Source: a virus. From it: 22,089 nt of DNA. How positions within the stretch are numbered: the stretch's first letter is position 1; the number at the start of each line of letters is the position of its first letter. Both the position numbers and the translations under genes were made by a program. Location of the stretch: the IMG/VR virus record IMGVR_UViG_3300003691_000061, positions 1-22,089 of that record; one strand, 5' to 3'. The notes below the pieces were generated by a model. It was not told the origin of the DNA. It ran no database searches and saw nothing but the letters and a program-made list of their open reading frames with translations. This document shows, piece by piece, positions 1 through 7,862 of the stretch.

Positions 1-2
1 TC

Positions 3-107
3 AGGAAAACTAGATTAGTTAAGCAGAAAAAGTCGTTGAAGAAATTATCGAACGTAATGGCTAATATGATTCCTAATCTTGGCGGGAAGGTACCAGCTTA
101 CCAATAA
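3..107 (+). CDS. C-terminal end of a convergent plus-strand gene (partial)
   Basis: A reading frame is open from the left edge to a TAA at 105-107, giving 34 residues. The first half is rich in lysine and arginine, and the peptide ends in LGGKVPAYQ. The stop codon lies directly against the terminator hairpin at 111-140, as expected for two convergent genes sharing a terminator. The minus-strand frames opposite are interrupted by stops. I do not recognise the protein. A random frame of 34 codons can stay open by chance, so this is a tentative call that depends on sequence to the left of the window. Confidence 0.4.
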   Translation, partial: RKTRLVKQKKSLKKLSNVMANMIPNLGGKVPAYQ

Positions 108-140
108 AAAAGCCGCGTCTCGAATCATCAAGGCGCGGCT
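106..140 (-). terminator. Intrinsic terminator of the late structural operon
   Basis: Bases 111-120 (AGCCGCGTCT) and 131-140 (AGGCGCGGCT) pair into a 10-bp GC-rich stem with one G-U pair and a 10-nt loop. Read on the minus strand, the stem is followed by TTTTTTATT (111-103). This is a textbook Rho-independent terminator placed about 100 nt after the last structural gene. On the plus strand the following bases are CTAAAGGTTT, a weaker tail, so any termination of the convergent gene would be less efficient. Confidence 0.88.
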
Positions 141-244
141 CTAAAGGTTTGCTTTCTATCGTTAGATAGTCGGCAATAAGGAGAAAGTTAAGAAGGGAGT
201 TCAAACCCTGACTAGATTGTAACGTTAAAGTTTAATAATATCAA
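141..244. other. Non-coding stretch downstream of the last structural gene
   Basis: These 104 bases separate the TGA of the last structural gene from the operon terminator. They contain a small perfect hairpin (CTATC at 156-160, GATAG at 165-169) and an AAGGAG-like run near 178 on the plus strand with no start codon at a usable distance. No open frame, RNA gene or clear attachment site is visible. Confidence 0.5.
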
Positions 245-1345
245 TCACGGCTCGTACTGTTCTTTAAAGGTTTGCGTTTTATCCCCCGCTGCAATGAGCT
301 TACCGTCCGAATCGTAAATCCTACGCATGTTGGTGGTGTCAAGTTGAAACCCACCATCAACCGCTGTTCTAGTTGCGCCATCATTGCCATCCGTCGTGCA
401 ATACTCAACAAATGATGTGCCGTCGCCTTTGTATTTATCGGGTAGGTCAGGGTCAAGCTCATGTCCTTTGAATGTTAAGCCGTCAAAGATTAAGTCATAG
501 CAGCCGTCGGCAGGCCAGACTCCATCCTGAACTGGTACTTCTATCGGGCAGGTTAGACTTCCTTCTGTTGGCGTGCAAGAATACCGCCGCACTCGCCAAT
601 ACCTGTTTAATGAATCACCGTTTCGATAGTTAGACCACACGAAATCATCATCCGCGACCCAATCATGCCCGCTTGTAGGGTTCCACTTATCCTCAATAAC
701 CCCATAATGTGTATCTGCTTGCCTGGTTGCTTGATAAGCAGCTTCCCACGATGAGTACGATCTGCCCGCAGTCGGCCAATCATACGAGTCTGTACCGTAC
801 AAGTAGAAGTAAAACCCTTGCTCCCAAACCTCTAAAGGCGGCGGACTATCAGGATCAGTCCACCCATCGGGCGTAGGAAAAACCCCATCATAATTTATCG
901 TAAAGCAATCACCTGAACCTGTCGCGCAATTACCCTCGGTTATGCCCGTTAAATCATCAACGTCACAGCCGATACACGTCTCGCCCTCGGTCGATGTTGC
1001 ATTTTCTAGGTCATCACCTGTATGCGCTCCGCTTGTGCCTTCAGTCGTTGCCCATGTGCTTGGGTCATCGGGATTAAACGTTATTCCGCCGCCTGTGCTT
1101 CCACTTGCGCTTGTGTTTTCCTCTGCGCCTTGTGTGTCGGTAGTTTCGCCATCGCCTCCAGCGTCACCACTTCCACTATCTGCTGATGTGTTGTTGCCAT
1201 CGCTTCCACCGTCAACGAATACGTCATTATAAGATATAGTTTCGCCGTCAATTGGTGGTCTTGCTTGTCTTGCCTCAGGTACGCCTTTCTCTTTGCCTTC
1301 TCTTGCCTGTCTTCTGGTTTCGTCTGCTTGATTAATAAATATCAT
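245..1345 (-). CDS. Acidic, Cys-containing tail-tip or adhesin-like protein
   Basis: A 366-aa protein whose ATG overlaps the stop of the upstream hub gene (ATGA, 1342-1345), so translation is probably coupled. Residues 1-30 are highly charged. Residues about 44-122 are a low-complexity linker of Gly, Ser, Asp, Thr and Glu. The remainder is aromatic-rich and contains eight cysteines in two groups (124, 127, 140, 147 and 257, 266, 282, 316), which could form four disulfides. No signal peptide or membrane segment is seen. Its position as the last gene of the tail module, after the hub, and its flexible linker plus globular end suggest an exposed receptor-binding or adhesin role. I do not recognise a named family; the function is inferred from place and composition. 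Confidence 0.75.
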   Translation of the reverse strand: MIFINQADETRRQAREGKEKGVPEARQARPPIDGETISYNDVFVDGGSDGNNTSADSGSGDAGGDGETTDTQGAEENTSASGSTGGGITFNPDDPSTWATTEGTSGAHTGDDLENATSTEGETCIGCDVDDLTGITEGNCATGSGDCFTINYDGVFPTPDGWTDPDSPPPLEVWEQGFYFYLYGTDSYDWPTAGRSYSSWEAAYQATRQADTHYGVIEDKWNPTSGHDWVADDDFVWSNYRNGDSLNRYWRVRRYSCTPTEGSLTCPIEVPVQDGVWPADGCYDLIFDGLTFKGHELDPDLPDKYKGDGTSFVEYCTTDGNDGATRTAVDGGFQLDTTNMRRIYDSDGKLIAAGDKTQTFKEQYEP

Positions 1346-3489
1346 TTGAAAGTCACCGTTAAAGCGTCATTTTGAATCGGTATATCGTAAGCATAGTTGG
1401 CTTCTATTAGCTGTTCATCACGGCTTACATCGTCTATTGCTGGCACATCAAAAGAATGGTTAGCAGTATCAGCAGTGGGAGTTCTAAAGGTTCCATAAGA
1501 AGGGTTAGCCGCCTCATCTGAGTACATTATTAATGGATCAGTTGAGGTATTCCCCACCAAAGGCGCTGTTAATAACGGAATACTTAACGAATCAGAAGGA
1601 GGTGAATTATCGCTTTGTGAAAATGCCAAGGAAATGGCGCTTGATGCTGCCCTCGTTGACATGTTGAAGCGGTGCTTAATATCAACCACTTTCCCAGTAA
1701 CAGAAAGGTAATCAGTATTAATAGCAACGGTATGTTTTAAGTCAATATCTGATCTGACAGGCGTTTCAAAAGTAGCAATATTAGCTCTATGTGAATTCTT
1801 TATTGTAGCCATTGCCATAGAAAGAGCCGTATCTATTGCTGTAATGTACTCGACAGTTTCGCCCGCTACGTCCCGATAAGTATCAGACCCTAGGGTTGCC
1901 CCTGACGGGTATGTAAACGCCTCGTTTTTCTCGAATTCTGTAGCGTCGTACTCGATGCGATGACCGTTCTTTTGATCGGCTTCTATTACTCCGAGCCTTG
2001 CTTGCGATTGGGGCGCGTTGACTTCGATGCTTATCTTCTCTTGAATATCTTGAGCAAAGTCTTTAGCGCCCGTCCAAGAGGCCTCAAGTGCAAAGGCTTT
2101 TGCAAAGTCGGTAACTGATGTTCTGACAGTTTCATAGATAGGGTTTCCGCTTGAATCAAAAACTTGATTACCGCTTGAGTCTAAAACTGGCTGAGTTTGG
2201 TAGGCTGTTTGAGCTGTTGACCAAAAGTACTCGCGGAAAGCCCCGGTGTAAATACTTCGGCAAGTATAAGCCCCGCTGTCCGGCATATAAATAAATGCTA
2301 GCGAATTCGGTTTTTCTTTGAAACTTGTTGAACTAATCGTTGAAGGTACTGATGAAACCCTAATGAACTTATAAAGCCCATTACTTGTGATGATCTGACA
2401 GAAAGACGGACTCTTTAATATGAAGTCAAGCTCGCGATGTCTAAGCCTAATATATTGAAAAGTGAACTCAACGTTAACGCGGTTAGTTAGCCTTGCTCTG
2501 CTTGCTACTTGGATGCTTGGCTTGCGATAAAATACATCAGAATTGTTAACGGTAATATCAGCCAACGGCTTCGGCATAGTGCTAGCCACGGTATAATTTC
2601 CGTATGCGTCAAAATCAACCGCTGTGGTGGTGGTTTTTAGTCGCTGGGTTAATTCATCGAATGTATCTACCGGCGTGTCAAATATATAGCTCGACCACTT
2701 ACCTATGCTTTGAACGCTCAATGCAAACTGTGAGTTAATCTGTTCTTTTCGCTTATCTGTACAGCGTAACGTAATCAGGCCATTGATTAAATCAACTTCT
2801 GGAATATCAATAATGCCCGTGTAAATTCGGCCTATTTTATTCGGCTCGATCAAGTCAACCGTGATGGATTTACCGTGGTAATAGTAGAGGTCTTGAACGC
2901 CTGTTGATTTCTGTAGAGTGATGTCAAGCAAAGCAGCGTTAGACTCGCGCCTTGTGATGTTTAGATCACCATGTATTTCATCGTTTGGTGTTACTACCCC
3001 ATCAATCGTTACCAATAAGTCCCAGCCGAATTTGTCCTCATTGGTTAGCACGGTAGGGCTTGAATCTTTTATACGCTGCTCAATCGTTATTAATGAACCT
3101 ATGCCCGTTGTGATTGTAGATTGCTCAACCGTGATTAGTGAGCCGCTGGCTTGAATTTGCTGGAGTATCGTTTGCTCAATACCAACCAGTGAGCCGCTTG
3201 CGTAAATACCAACTGTTTGAGATACGTCAATTAATTGACCACCTGTAGCGGTTATTTGCACAGACTGTTCAACGGATACTAACGAGCCAGCTAGCGCGTT
3301 AATCTCGATTGACTGTTCAGCGGTAACAAGTGGCCCACCTGCTGCAACGATATTAAAAACTTCTACCGTCTGCTCAATGACGATCAATGAGCCAGCTAAG
3401 GCATCAACTGGCCCCGTTGCTATTGAACCTGAGCCAAGCGCTTTAGTGCCTAACGCTATACCGCCTAATGCGCCGCTATTCAGTGCCAT
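1342..3489 (-). CDS. Large tail-tip hub-like protein with N-terminal repeats
   Basis: A 715-aa protein. The ATG is preceded by GAGG at a 7-nt spacing. After a Gly/Ala/Leu-rich start, residues 33-138 hold seven copies of a motif close to GSLxxxEQ (at 33, 52, 68, 84, 99, 116 and 131), spaced 15-19 residues apart; the spacing suggests stacked beta-strands. Residues 150-250 look like a beta-rich hub domain (GWDLLVTIDGVV, then TGIIDIPEVD). The rest is a long mixed beta region with a small internal duplication (DSSGN at 437-441 and 445-449). Size, position two genes before the end of the tail module and domain layout fit the central tail-tip or baseplate hub protein of a siphophage, which links the tube to receptor-binding parts. 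The hub role is inferred, since no catalytic motif is visible. Confidence 0.75.
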   Translation of the reverse strand: MALNSGALGGIALGTKALGSGSIATGPVDALAGSLIVIEQTVEVFNIVAAGGPLVTAEQSIEINALAGSLVSVEQSVQITATGGQLIDVSQTVGIYASGSLVGIEQTILQQIQASGSLITVEQSTITTGIGSLITIEQRIKDSSPTVLTNEDKFGWDLLVTIDGVVTPNDEIHGDLNITRRESNAALLDITLQKSTGVQDLYYYHGKSITVDLIEPNKIGRIYTGIIDIPEVDLINGLITLRCTDKRKEQINSQFALSVQSIGKWSSYIFDTPVDTFDELTQRLKTTTTAVDFDAYGNYTVASTMPKPLADITVNNSDVFYRKPSIQVASRARLTNRVNVEFTFQYIRLRHRELDFILKSPSFCQIITSNGLYKFIRVSSVPSTISSTSFKEKPNSLAFIYMPDSGAYTCRSIYTGAFREYFWSTAQTAYQTQPVLDSSGNQVFDSSGNPIYETVRTSVTDFAKAFALEASWTGAKDFAQDIQEKISIEVNAPQSQARLGVIEADQKNGHRIEYDATEFEKNEAFTYPSGATLGSDTYRDVAGETVEYITAIDTALSMAMATIKNSHRANIATFETPVRSDIDLKHTVAINTDYLSVTGKVVDIKHRFNMSTRAASSAISLAFSQSDNSPPSDSLSIPLLTAPLVGNTSTDPLIMYSDEAANPSYGTFRTPTADTANHSFDVPAIDDVSRDEQLIEANYAYDIPIQNDALTVTFK

Positions 3490-3528
3490 TGGTTAGCCTC
3501 TTTGTTGTTTTACTGTTTTGTGGCATGA

Positions 3529-4203
3529 CTACTCGTTAAAGAGAGCTGTTTTTTCTGACTTTGTCAGAATTCTGTCATATATCCTAATTGAATCAATGAC
3601 ATTAACAGTTTGCGGAGTGTTGGTATTGCCGTTTTCATAACATCCTATATAGGCATTCGCGCTATTTGTTAATGTATTATGAACTAGGGTGGCACTATCC
3701 ATCAGGACATCATCTTGATACAACCTTATGGCAGTTCCTTCGCGCTCTGCAATGTAATGATGGAAATTTCCGTCCGCTAGTATCGGAGTCTGCGCTGAGT
3801 TGTTATTGGCTATTTGGTCGCTTCTAGCGTGGGTGAATAATATATTGCTAGACAGACTGATAAACTCAATACCATGTCCAGCCCAGCCTGTTAGATTAGA
3901 GCAATATATTCCAGAATAACCAGCCGCGCTAAACATTAACCAAGCAGAGATCGTGTATACATCAGTATTATTTATTGGCTTTGCACTAAGATTTGTTCTG
4001 TCAGTAGCGTTCGCTGGGTATGTCGTACTGTTCCCAATGTGACCTGCTGATATGCCGACACCTGCGGTCATTATGCCGTCATTTCCGTTTTCACTTTCAT
4101 CAACCAACGTCGTTCCGCTGATATTGTCCATCGTGTAATGAGCGATAAAATCATCTGGAATGCCGTTGCCGAATCCAGCCATATTTAAGCCGCCAGCTAT
4201 CAC
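3529..4203 (-). CDS. LamG/concanavalin-like tail protein
   Basis: A 224-aa protein with one laminin-G or concanavalin A-like beta-sandwich over most of its length. It shows the typical series HYTMDN, then GNDG, then YTISAWLMF, then DGNFHHYIAEREG, and finally IDSIRIYDRILTKSE, the closing signature of LamG_3-type domains. Such domains bind glycans or other surface ligands, so the protein probably helps in host recognition or decorates the tail tip. I chose the GTG at 4203 because it overlaps the upstream stop as GTGA. A TTG at 4209 and an ATG at 4182 are in-frame alternatives, and none has a strong ribosome binding site. A 39-nt gap follows before the hub gene. Confidence 0.82.
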   Translation of the reverse strand: MIAGGLNMAGFGNGIPDDFIAHYTMDNISGTTLVDESENGNDGIMTAGVGISAGHIGNSTTYPANATDRTNLSAKPINNTDVYTISAWLMFSAAGYSGIYCSNLTGWAGHGIEFISLSSNILFTHARSDQIANNNSAQTPILADGNFHHYIAEREGTAIRLYQDDVLMDSATLVHNTLTNSANAYIGCYENGNTNTPQTVNVIDSIRIYDRILTKSEKTALFNE

Positions 4204-4874
4204 GACCAAGCCCGTGTTAGTTGCGCGTGAATTGAACCAGTTGTTCTTACCAAGTAATCAAGCCTATCAACCGCGTTAGCCGTTGTTGATAAAATAGGAG
4301 GCGTACCGTTGGCAAAGTCCCAAAACGTGTCATAGATTAGCGTTCTGGAGCCTGTAGCGTCCTGTGTAATGAATATTGAACCTGACTGCCCTGCGACTAA
4401 GTTTGACGGGTTAGCCAGCGTTGAGGCTTGATTTAGCGTTACTGAGAAAAAGTTACTCGCGTTAAAATCAGACGCTATTAATGCGGCTGGTGTTAATGCT
4501 GTTATGCCACCACGTTGGCTTGCTGAATACGTTTGATTCTTATCAACCCTTGCAGAATTGTTTTTGTCATCTGCAACGGGGCCACAAAGTATCGTATGAG
4601 CACCGACTGACAAAGTGATATTTGTAGCAGGGTTAGTATCTACGACCGTTCCGTTAAAATTCCAGTTATCGTTTCGAGTGATGTCATCTGTTGCCGCTAC
4701 ATATATTCCAACGCCGGTAACTTTAATAATGCCGCCTGCATCTTCCAGCGCGTAAGCTATTTCATCGCCATCAACAAATGATTTAGAGAATTGTATGCCG
4801 CCGGCAGTCGTACCGGTAAGCTCTAATAAGTCCCCCGTCCCCGTGCATTCTTCGCTTGTGAAATTAGTAAACAT
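4200..4874 (-). CDS. Beta-rich phage tail structural protein
   Basis: A 224-aa protein with two visible parts. Residues 1-95 carry a pattern seen in phage virion proteins (DLLELTGTTAGGIQFSKSF, DGDEIAYALED, then NITLSVGAHT). The C-terminal part ends with LVAGQSGSIFITQDATGSRT and a hydrophobic strand-rich closing segment, common at the end of phage tail-fibre-like proteins. No enzyme motif, signal peptide or membrane helix is seen. It begins 8 nt after the upstream gene and overlaps the LamG gene, so the three genes after the tape measure form one coupled set. A minor tail or tail-tip role is inferred from context and strand-rich composition. Confidence 0.72.
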   Translation of the reverse strand: MFTNFTSEECTGTGDLLELTGTTAGGIQFSKSFVDGDEIAYALEDAGGIIKVTGVGIYVAATDDITRNDNWNFNGTVVDTNPATNITLSVGAHTILCGPVADDKNNSARVDKNQTYSASQRGGITALTPAALIASDFNASNFFSVTLNQASTLANPSNLVAGQSGSIFITQDATGSRTLIYDTFWDFANGTPPILSTTANAVDRLDYLVRTTGSIHAQLTRAWS

Positions 4875-4882
4875 ATCAGCCC

Positions 4883-5497
4883 CTAAGTTTCTGTCACGCC
4901 GTTAATGTCAATAGATAGCTCTGAATGACCTACGTTATTACTGACCTCAGTTACCGCGTTGGTGTATCGGATATTAACCTCCACCGCGTTAGCCGTGCCA
5001 CTGAGCAAAGTCTGACCTAATACTAAAGCCGCGCCTGCCGTTGCACCTGCTAGCCCTGCTGCTGTTAAAGCCAGCTTAATTTCTGTTGGCTCGTGCGTTT
5101 GCGCGGTTAGCTGCCATGTGACAGTCCCATCAACCTGAGTTGATCCGAATCCAACGGTTATCCAAGTCGGTTCGGTTTCTGCTGTCGTGCCTGCGACGGT
5201 ACAAACGTATCTGAACCCGTTTTGTACTGTTGGTTCGATTGTATCGCCAATGCTATAAGCGGTTGATAATACCCATTCAGGCAATGTTTCGGTCGGTGTT
5301 AATGTAATATTATCAATGCCGGGATTACTTGTTGCCTCAAGTTGGTTAGATGCTGCCACCGAGCCAAACCACATCTGGAAGTCCTGCGGATTGTCTGATA
5401 AATCCGACTGATGAGTGAGTTGATGAAGCCCTGCAAAGGCGCTTGTAAGCCCTGAGTCGGTGTATAATTTGAACGATAAGTCTGCAAGTGTTGCCAT
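4883..5497 (-). CDS. Minor tail protein with a CBM-like module
   Basis: A 204-aa protein immediately after the tape measure gene. It begins ADLSFKLYTDSGLTSAF, an N-terminus found in phage tail proteins. Residues about 73-131 form a compact module (WVLSTAYSIGDTI, FRYVCTVAGTT, EPTW, GTVTWQL) resembling the small chitin-binding-like modules (CBM5/12 style) in many phage tail and fibre proteins. A hydrophobic Ala/Gly/Leu-rich stretch at about 145-168 precedes a final beta region. The position directly downstream of the tape measure is where distal tail proteins usually lie, so it may cap or surround the distal tube. The exact role is not determined by the sequence. Confidence 0.75.
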   Translation of the reverse strand: MATLADLSFKLYTDSGLTSAFAGLHQLTHQSDLSDNPQDFQMWFGSVAASNQLEATSNPGIDNITLTPTETLPEWVLSTAYSIGDTIEPTVQNGFRYVCTVAGTTAETEPTWITVGFGSTQVDGTVTWQLTAQTHEPTEIKLALTAAGLAGATAGAALVLGQTLLSGTANAVEVNIRYTNAVTEVSNNVGHSELSIDINGVTET

Positions 5498-5524
5498 GGG
5501 TTAAGCCTCGTTTTATTGTTTATT

Positions 5525-7306
5525 TTATGCGCTGTCTGCGCGTGTTCCTTCTTGCCGTTGTCTGTCTGTAAATGCTCTAAGATCATCTACAAATTTAGGC
5601 TCTGCAAATATCTTGCCTGCGACTTCACCCGTATCAGTCACGAACTTTAACTCTAAGTTTCCGAATTGTGGCGTACTGTTAAGCTTGTCAATAAAGTGGT
5701 TAAGTTTGACGTTTGATTCGTTGTTAGAATTAGCCATCTTTTCAGCAGATAAAGCCATTGCTTGACTTGATACTTTGACCTCACCAATTAAGCCGCTGTT
5801 TCGAAGTTCTTGAATAAGGTCAGCACCTTTCGTCCCGCTCGTGTTCAAGGGCGAATTAGCAGCCATGAGCGTCAAACCTTTGACAACCTCGGCCATCCCC
5901 TGAACGTCAACCTTCTCAAATTGGTTGTTGTTACTAAAGACCATTTGATTCTTTGAAGCACTTTCGAGAATATCACCCAAGTGTTTAAGATGATCTACCG
6001 TGAACTTTGAACCTGATTCAATGCCTTCTTTTACGCGCCTTGCTACTTCATCGAATTGATTTGATCGTGCGGTTATTTCTTCTGTTTTGAATATGTCTTG
6101 CCATACTGTTGATTTGCTTACATCGTCGAGTGTTTTTGCTAGTGTTGCGGCCGCCTTTGCTGCTGCGTCACCTGCTATTTCAACCGCGCTTAGATCAGTA
6201 ATGGCTTGCTCGTTGTTGCTGTTCGCGCTGGCCTCCATTTTCACTTCGACTTCTTTTATAAAGTTTTCAGCATCACGGATAAACTCATTTTCCCCAATTA
6301 AGCTGAACGCTAGATTAGATGACTCCCTGTTAAGCGCTGCTATTTTTTTTGCTACCTTAGTGGTATTAATGTCAGCGTCAATAGGGTTCATCAACTCCAG
6401 CCACTTGACCTGCAAGTCCATTATTTCAATCTGTATTTTGCCGATTATCTTAGATATTTTGGCAAAACCTACAACGATGCTTCCAATAGCATTAATAAAA
6501 AACTTAGCCATCACGCTTGCTGCTTTTTTAACGCCGCCTGTTTTCTTCACCCAATCAGTGAACTGAGTAATAACATGATCCATTGCTGGTGATAAGTGTG
6601 CGGCAAGGTTATTGCCAACGCCGCCGATAATAGCCTTCATTCTATCCATTGAGGCGTTGAACTTTTGAACGCCTGCAACCTGTGAGCCTGAAAGAATAAC
6701 GCCCATTTCTTGCGCTTCTTTGGCTAGTTTTCTAAATGCGTCACCACCTTGGTCTAGCAGTGGTAATAATAAAGACGTGTCACTTGCGATTGATTCAAGA
6801 AAGAATATCTTTTTTTGCTTGGTTAATCCTTCCATTGCTTCGCCTAATTTGAGCAAAGCCTCATCAGGTGCTAGGCCGATGAATTCCTCAGCTTGGATAT
6901 TCATATTCTTGAATAAATCAGCAGCACCGCCGCCGCCTGTGGTTAGGAAGTCACCTAGCTTATCTGAAATATCCTTGAATATATCACCGACTTTCTCGGT
7001 GCTCACTCCGGCCGTCTTAGCAGCATAGCCCCACTCTTGCATGGCCTTGGTACTGATTCCGAAAGCATCAGCCATATTAGCCATCTGCTTTATATTGCTC
7101 GCAGCATTGAGCGTTATAGCTGCTATTCCTGTGACCACACCAGCAGCAGTGATAGACATGACCTTGAATGCCTTAGCCGCTCGTTTAGTGATAGACGCAA
7201 CACTTTTACCCCAGCCTTTTAAACGCTTCTCAGACAGATTAAGAGCCTTGTATAGCTTTGCGCTATTCGCTTCGAGTGAAACTACTAGTTTTGATATTGT
7301 CGCCAT
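5525..7306 (-). CDS. Tail tape measure protein
   Basis: A 593-aa protein that sets tail length by acting as a ruler during tube assembly. The start (MATISKLVVSLEANSAKLYK) is typical of tape measure proteins. A hydrophobic helix lies at about 50-68, a TLNAASNIKQMANMADAFGI segment follows, a second hydrophobic region is at about 265-295, and the C-terminal half is helical with Asn-rich stretches. The gene follows the frameshifted tail chaperones; its ATG shares a base with the stop of the frameshift product (TAATG). If about 0.15 nm of tail per residue applies, the tail would be near 90 nm, shorter than lambda. That estimate is inference. No peptidase or muralytic domain is recognisable. Confidence 0.93.
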   Translation of the reverse strand: MATISKLVVSLEANSAKLYKALNLSEKRLKGWGKSVASITKRAAKAFKVMSITAAGVVTGIAAITLNAASNIKQMANMADAFGISTKAMQEWGYAAKTAGVSTEKVGDIFKDISDKLGDFLTTGGGGAADLFKNMNIQAEEFIGLAPDEALLKLGEAMEGLTKQKKIFFLESIASDTSLLLPLLDQGGDAFRKLAKEAQEMGVILSGSQVAGVQKFNASMDRMKAIIGGVGNNLAAHLSPAMDHVITQFTDWVKKTGGVKKAASVMAKFFINAIGSIVVGFAKISKIIGKIQIEIMDLQVKWLELMNPIDADINTTKVAKKIAALNRESSNLAFSLIGENEFIRDAENFIKEVEVKMEASANSNNEQAITDLSAVEIAGDAAAKAAATLAKTLDDVSKSTVWQDIFKTEEITARSNQFDEVARRVKEGIESGSKFTVDHLKHLGDILESASKNQMVFSNNNQFEKVDVQGMAEVVKGLTLMAANSPLNTSGTKGADLIQELRNSGLIGEVKVSSQAMALSAEKMANSNNESNVKLNHFIDKLNSTPQFGNLELKFVTDTGEVAGKIFAEPKFVDDLRAFTDRQRQEGTRADSA

Positions 7307-7862
7307 TATTTCCCCAACATTTTCATCATTGCATCTGATCGCTGATCGGCCGTCATCATTTCAGCATCTAGCTTTGTTTTGTATTCCTCGTTGCTAAGCA
7401 AATCGTAAGCAAATTCTTCAGCTATTTCTTGGCTATCTAGCTCTTTCAGCATTCGAGAAAATGGCATATTTAGCCGTCTTGCCAGCCCGTAACAATAAGT
7501 CCTGTACGGCTGGCGAATTAGTTTTTTGCTAGCTCCTCAACATCTTCATCACCAATTCTGTTTAGCTTTTGAGCTGCTTCAAAGATACGATCTAGGGCTG
7601 CTGCGCTTTTCTTGCCCAAGGCTGTAATGTCTTTCTCAGTAAATAACAAATTGCCTTCTTCATCCTGCAAAGTGCTAGCAGCGAGCTTAGCGCGTATGTT
7701 GCCAGCGTTAGTGCCGCCATTCTTGCCGATGATAGACGCCTCGAATCTGTCACGAGCAAAGCCAGACATAACGCCGATTATTACTTGCCCGCCCCATTCC
7801 TGAACGTCAACCACGGTTGTTTTTGTATCGTCTGCATTTAAAATATCTTGTTTAGTTAACAT
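7306..7862 (-). CDS. Tail assembly chaperone, long form made by -1 frameshift (GT-like)
   Basis: A -1 slip on the heptamer at 7527-7521 joins the 114-aa short form to a 71-residue extension that stops at the TAA at 7308-7306, for a predicted 185-aa fusion. The extension starts LIRQPYRTYCYGLARRLNMP and continues with FSRMLKELDSQEIAEEFAYD, the characteristic sequence of lambda gpT-like (DUF4035-type) chaperone domains. In lambda, G and GT bind the tape measure protein and recruit tail tube subunits. The extension has no good start of its own at its beginning, which supports its being made only by frameshift. Its stop overlaps the tape measure start. The frameshift itself is predicted from sequence, not measured. 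Confidence 0.85.
7481..7527 (-). promoter_or_regulatory. Programmed -1 frameshift site with downstream hairpin
   Basis: On the minus strand, 7527-7521 reads A AAA AAC in the zero frame (codons GCA AAA AAC), a canonical X XXY YYZ slippery heptamer, followed at once by TAA. After a 6-nt spacer (TAATTC), bases 7514-7505 (GCCAGCCGTA) pair with 7491-7481 (TACGGGCTGGC) to form a 10-bp stem with one bulged G and a 13-nt loop. A Shine-Dalgarno-like GAGGAG (7538-7533) lies 5 nt upstream of the heptamer and could add to slipping. All three elements match known bacterial -1 frameshift stimulators. Confidence 0.88.
7518..7862 (-). CDS. Tail assembly chaperone, short form (gpG-like)
   Basis: A 114-aa protein (MLTKQDILNADDTKTTVVDV at the start, DVEELAKN at the end) directly upstream of the tape measure gene, where G-type tail chaperones lie. 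The N-terminal half is strand-rich (VVDVQEWGGQVIIGVMSG) and the C-terminal half helical, as in this family. It is the product made when ribosomes do not slip at its last codons, which contain the A AAA AAC site. The ATG at 7862 lies inside the end of the upstream zinc-ribbon gene (11-nt overlap), and AAGGG upstream can serve as ribosome binding site. Present during assembly, it is normally absent from the mature virion. Confidence 0.87.
   Translation of the reverse strand: MLTKQDILNADDTKTTVVDVQEWGGQVIIGVMSGFARDRFEASIIGKNGGTNAGNIRAKLAASTLQDEEGNLLFTEKDITALGKKSAAALDRIFEAAQKLNRIGDEDVEELAKN

Noticed and set aside
190-215. Possible tRNA T-arm or attachment-site-like sequence (GAGTTCAAACCCTG)
   Set aside because: It resembles a T-arm loop, but the stem pairing fails beyond a few bases and no acceptor, anticodon arm or CCA end can be built around it.
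942-1232. Plus-strand 96-codon frame rich in Pro, Ser, Val
   Set aside because: It is the complement of the Gly/Ser/Asp/Thr linker of the terminal tail protein, which explains both its composition and its openness.
6087-7397. Plus-strand open frames of 60-160 codons opposite the tape measure gene
   Set aside because: They are antisense shadows of a clear minus-strand coding region, with hydrophobic, low-complexity translations and no ribosome binding sites in keeping with genes.
7306-7500. Independent gene between the short chaperone and the tape measure
   Set aside because: The frame has no good start at its beginning and is joined to the chaperone by a canonical -1 slippery site; it is better read as the frameshift extension.
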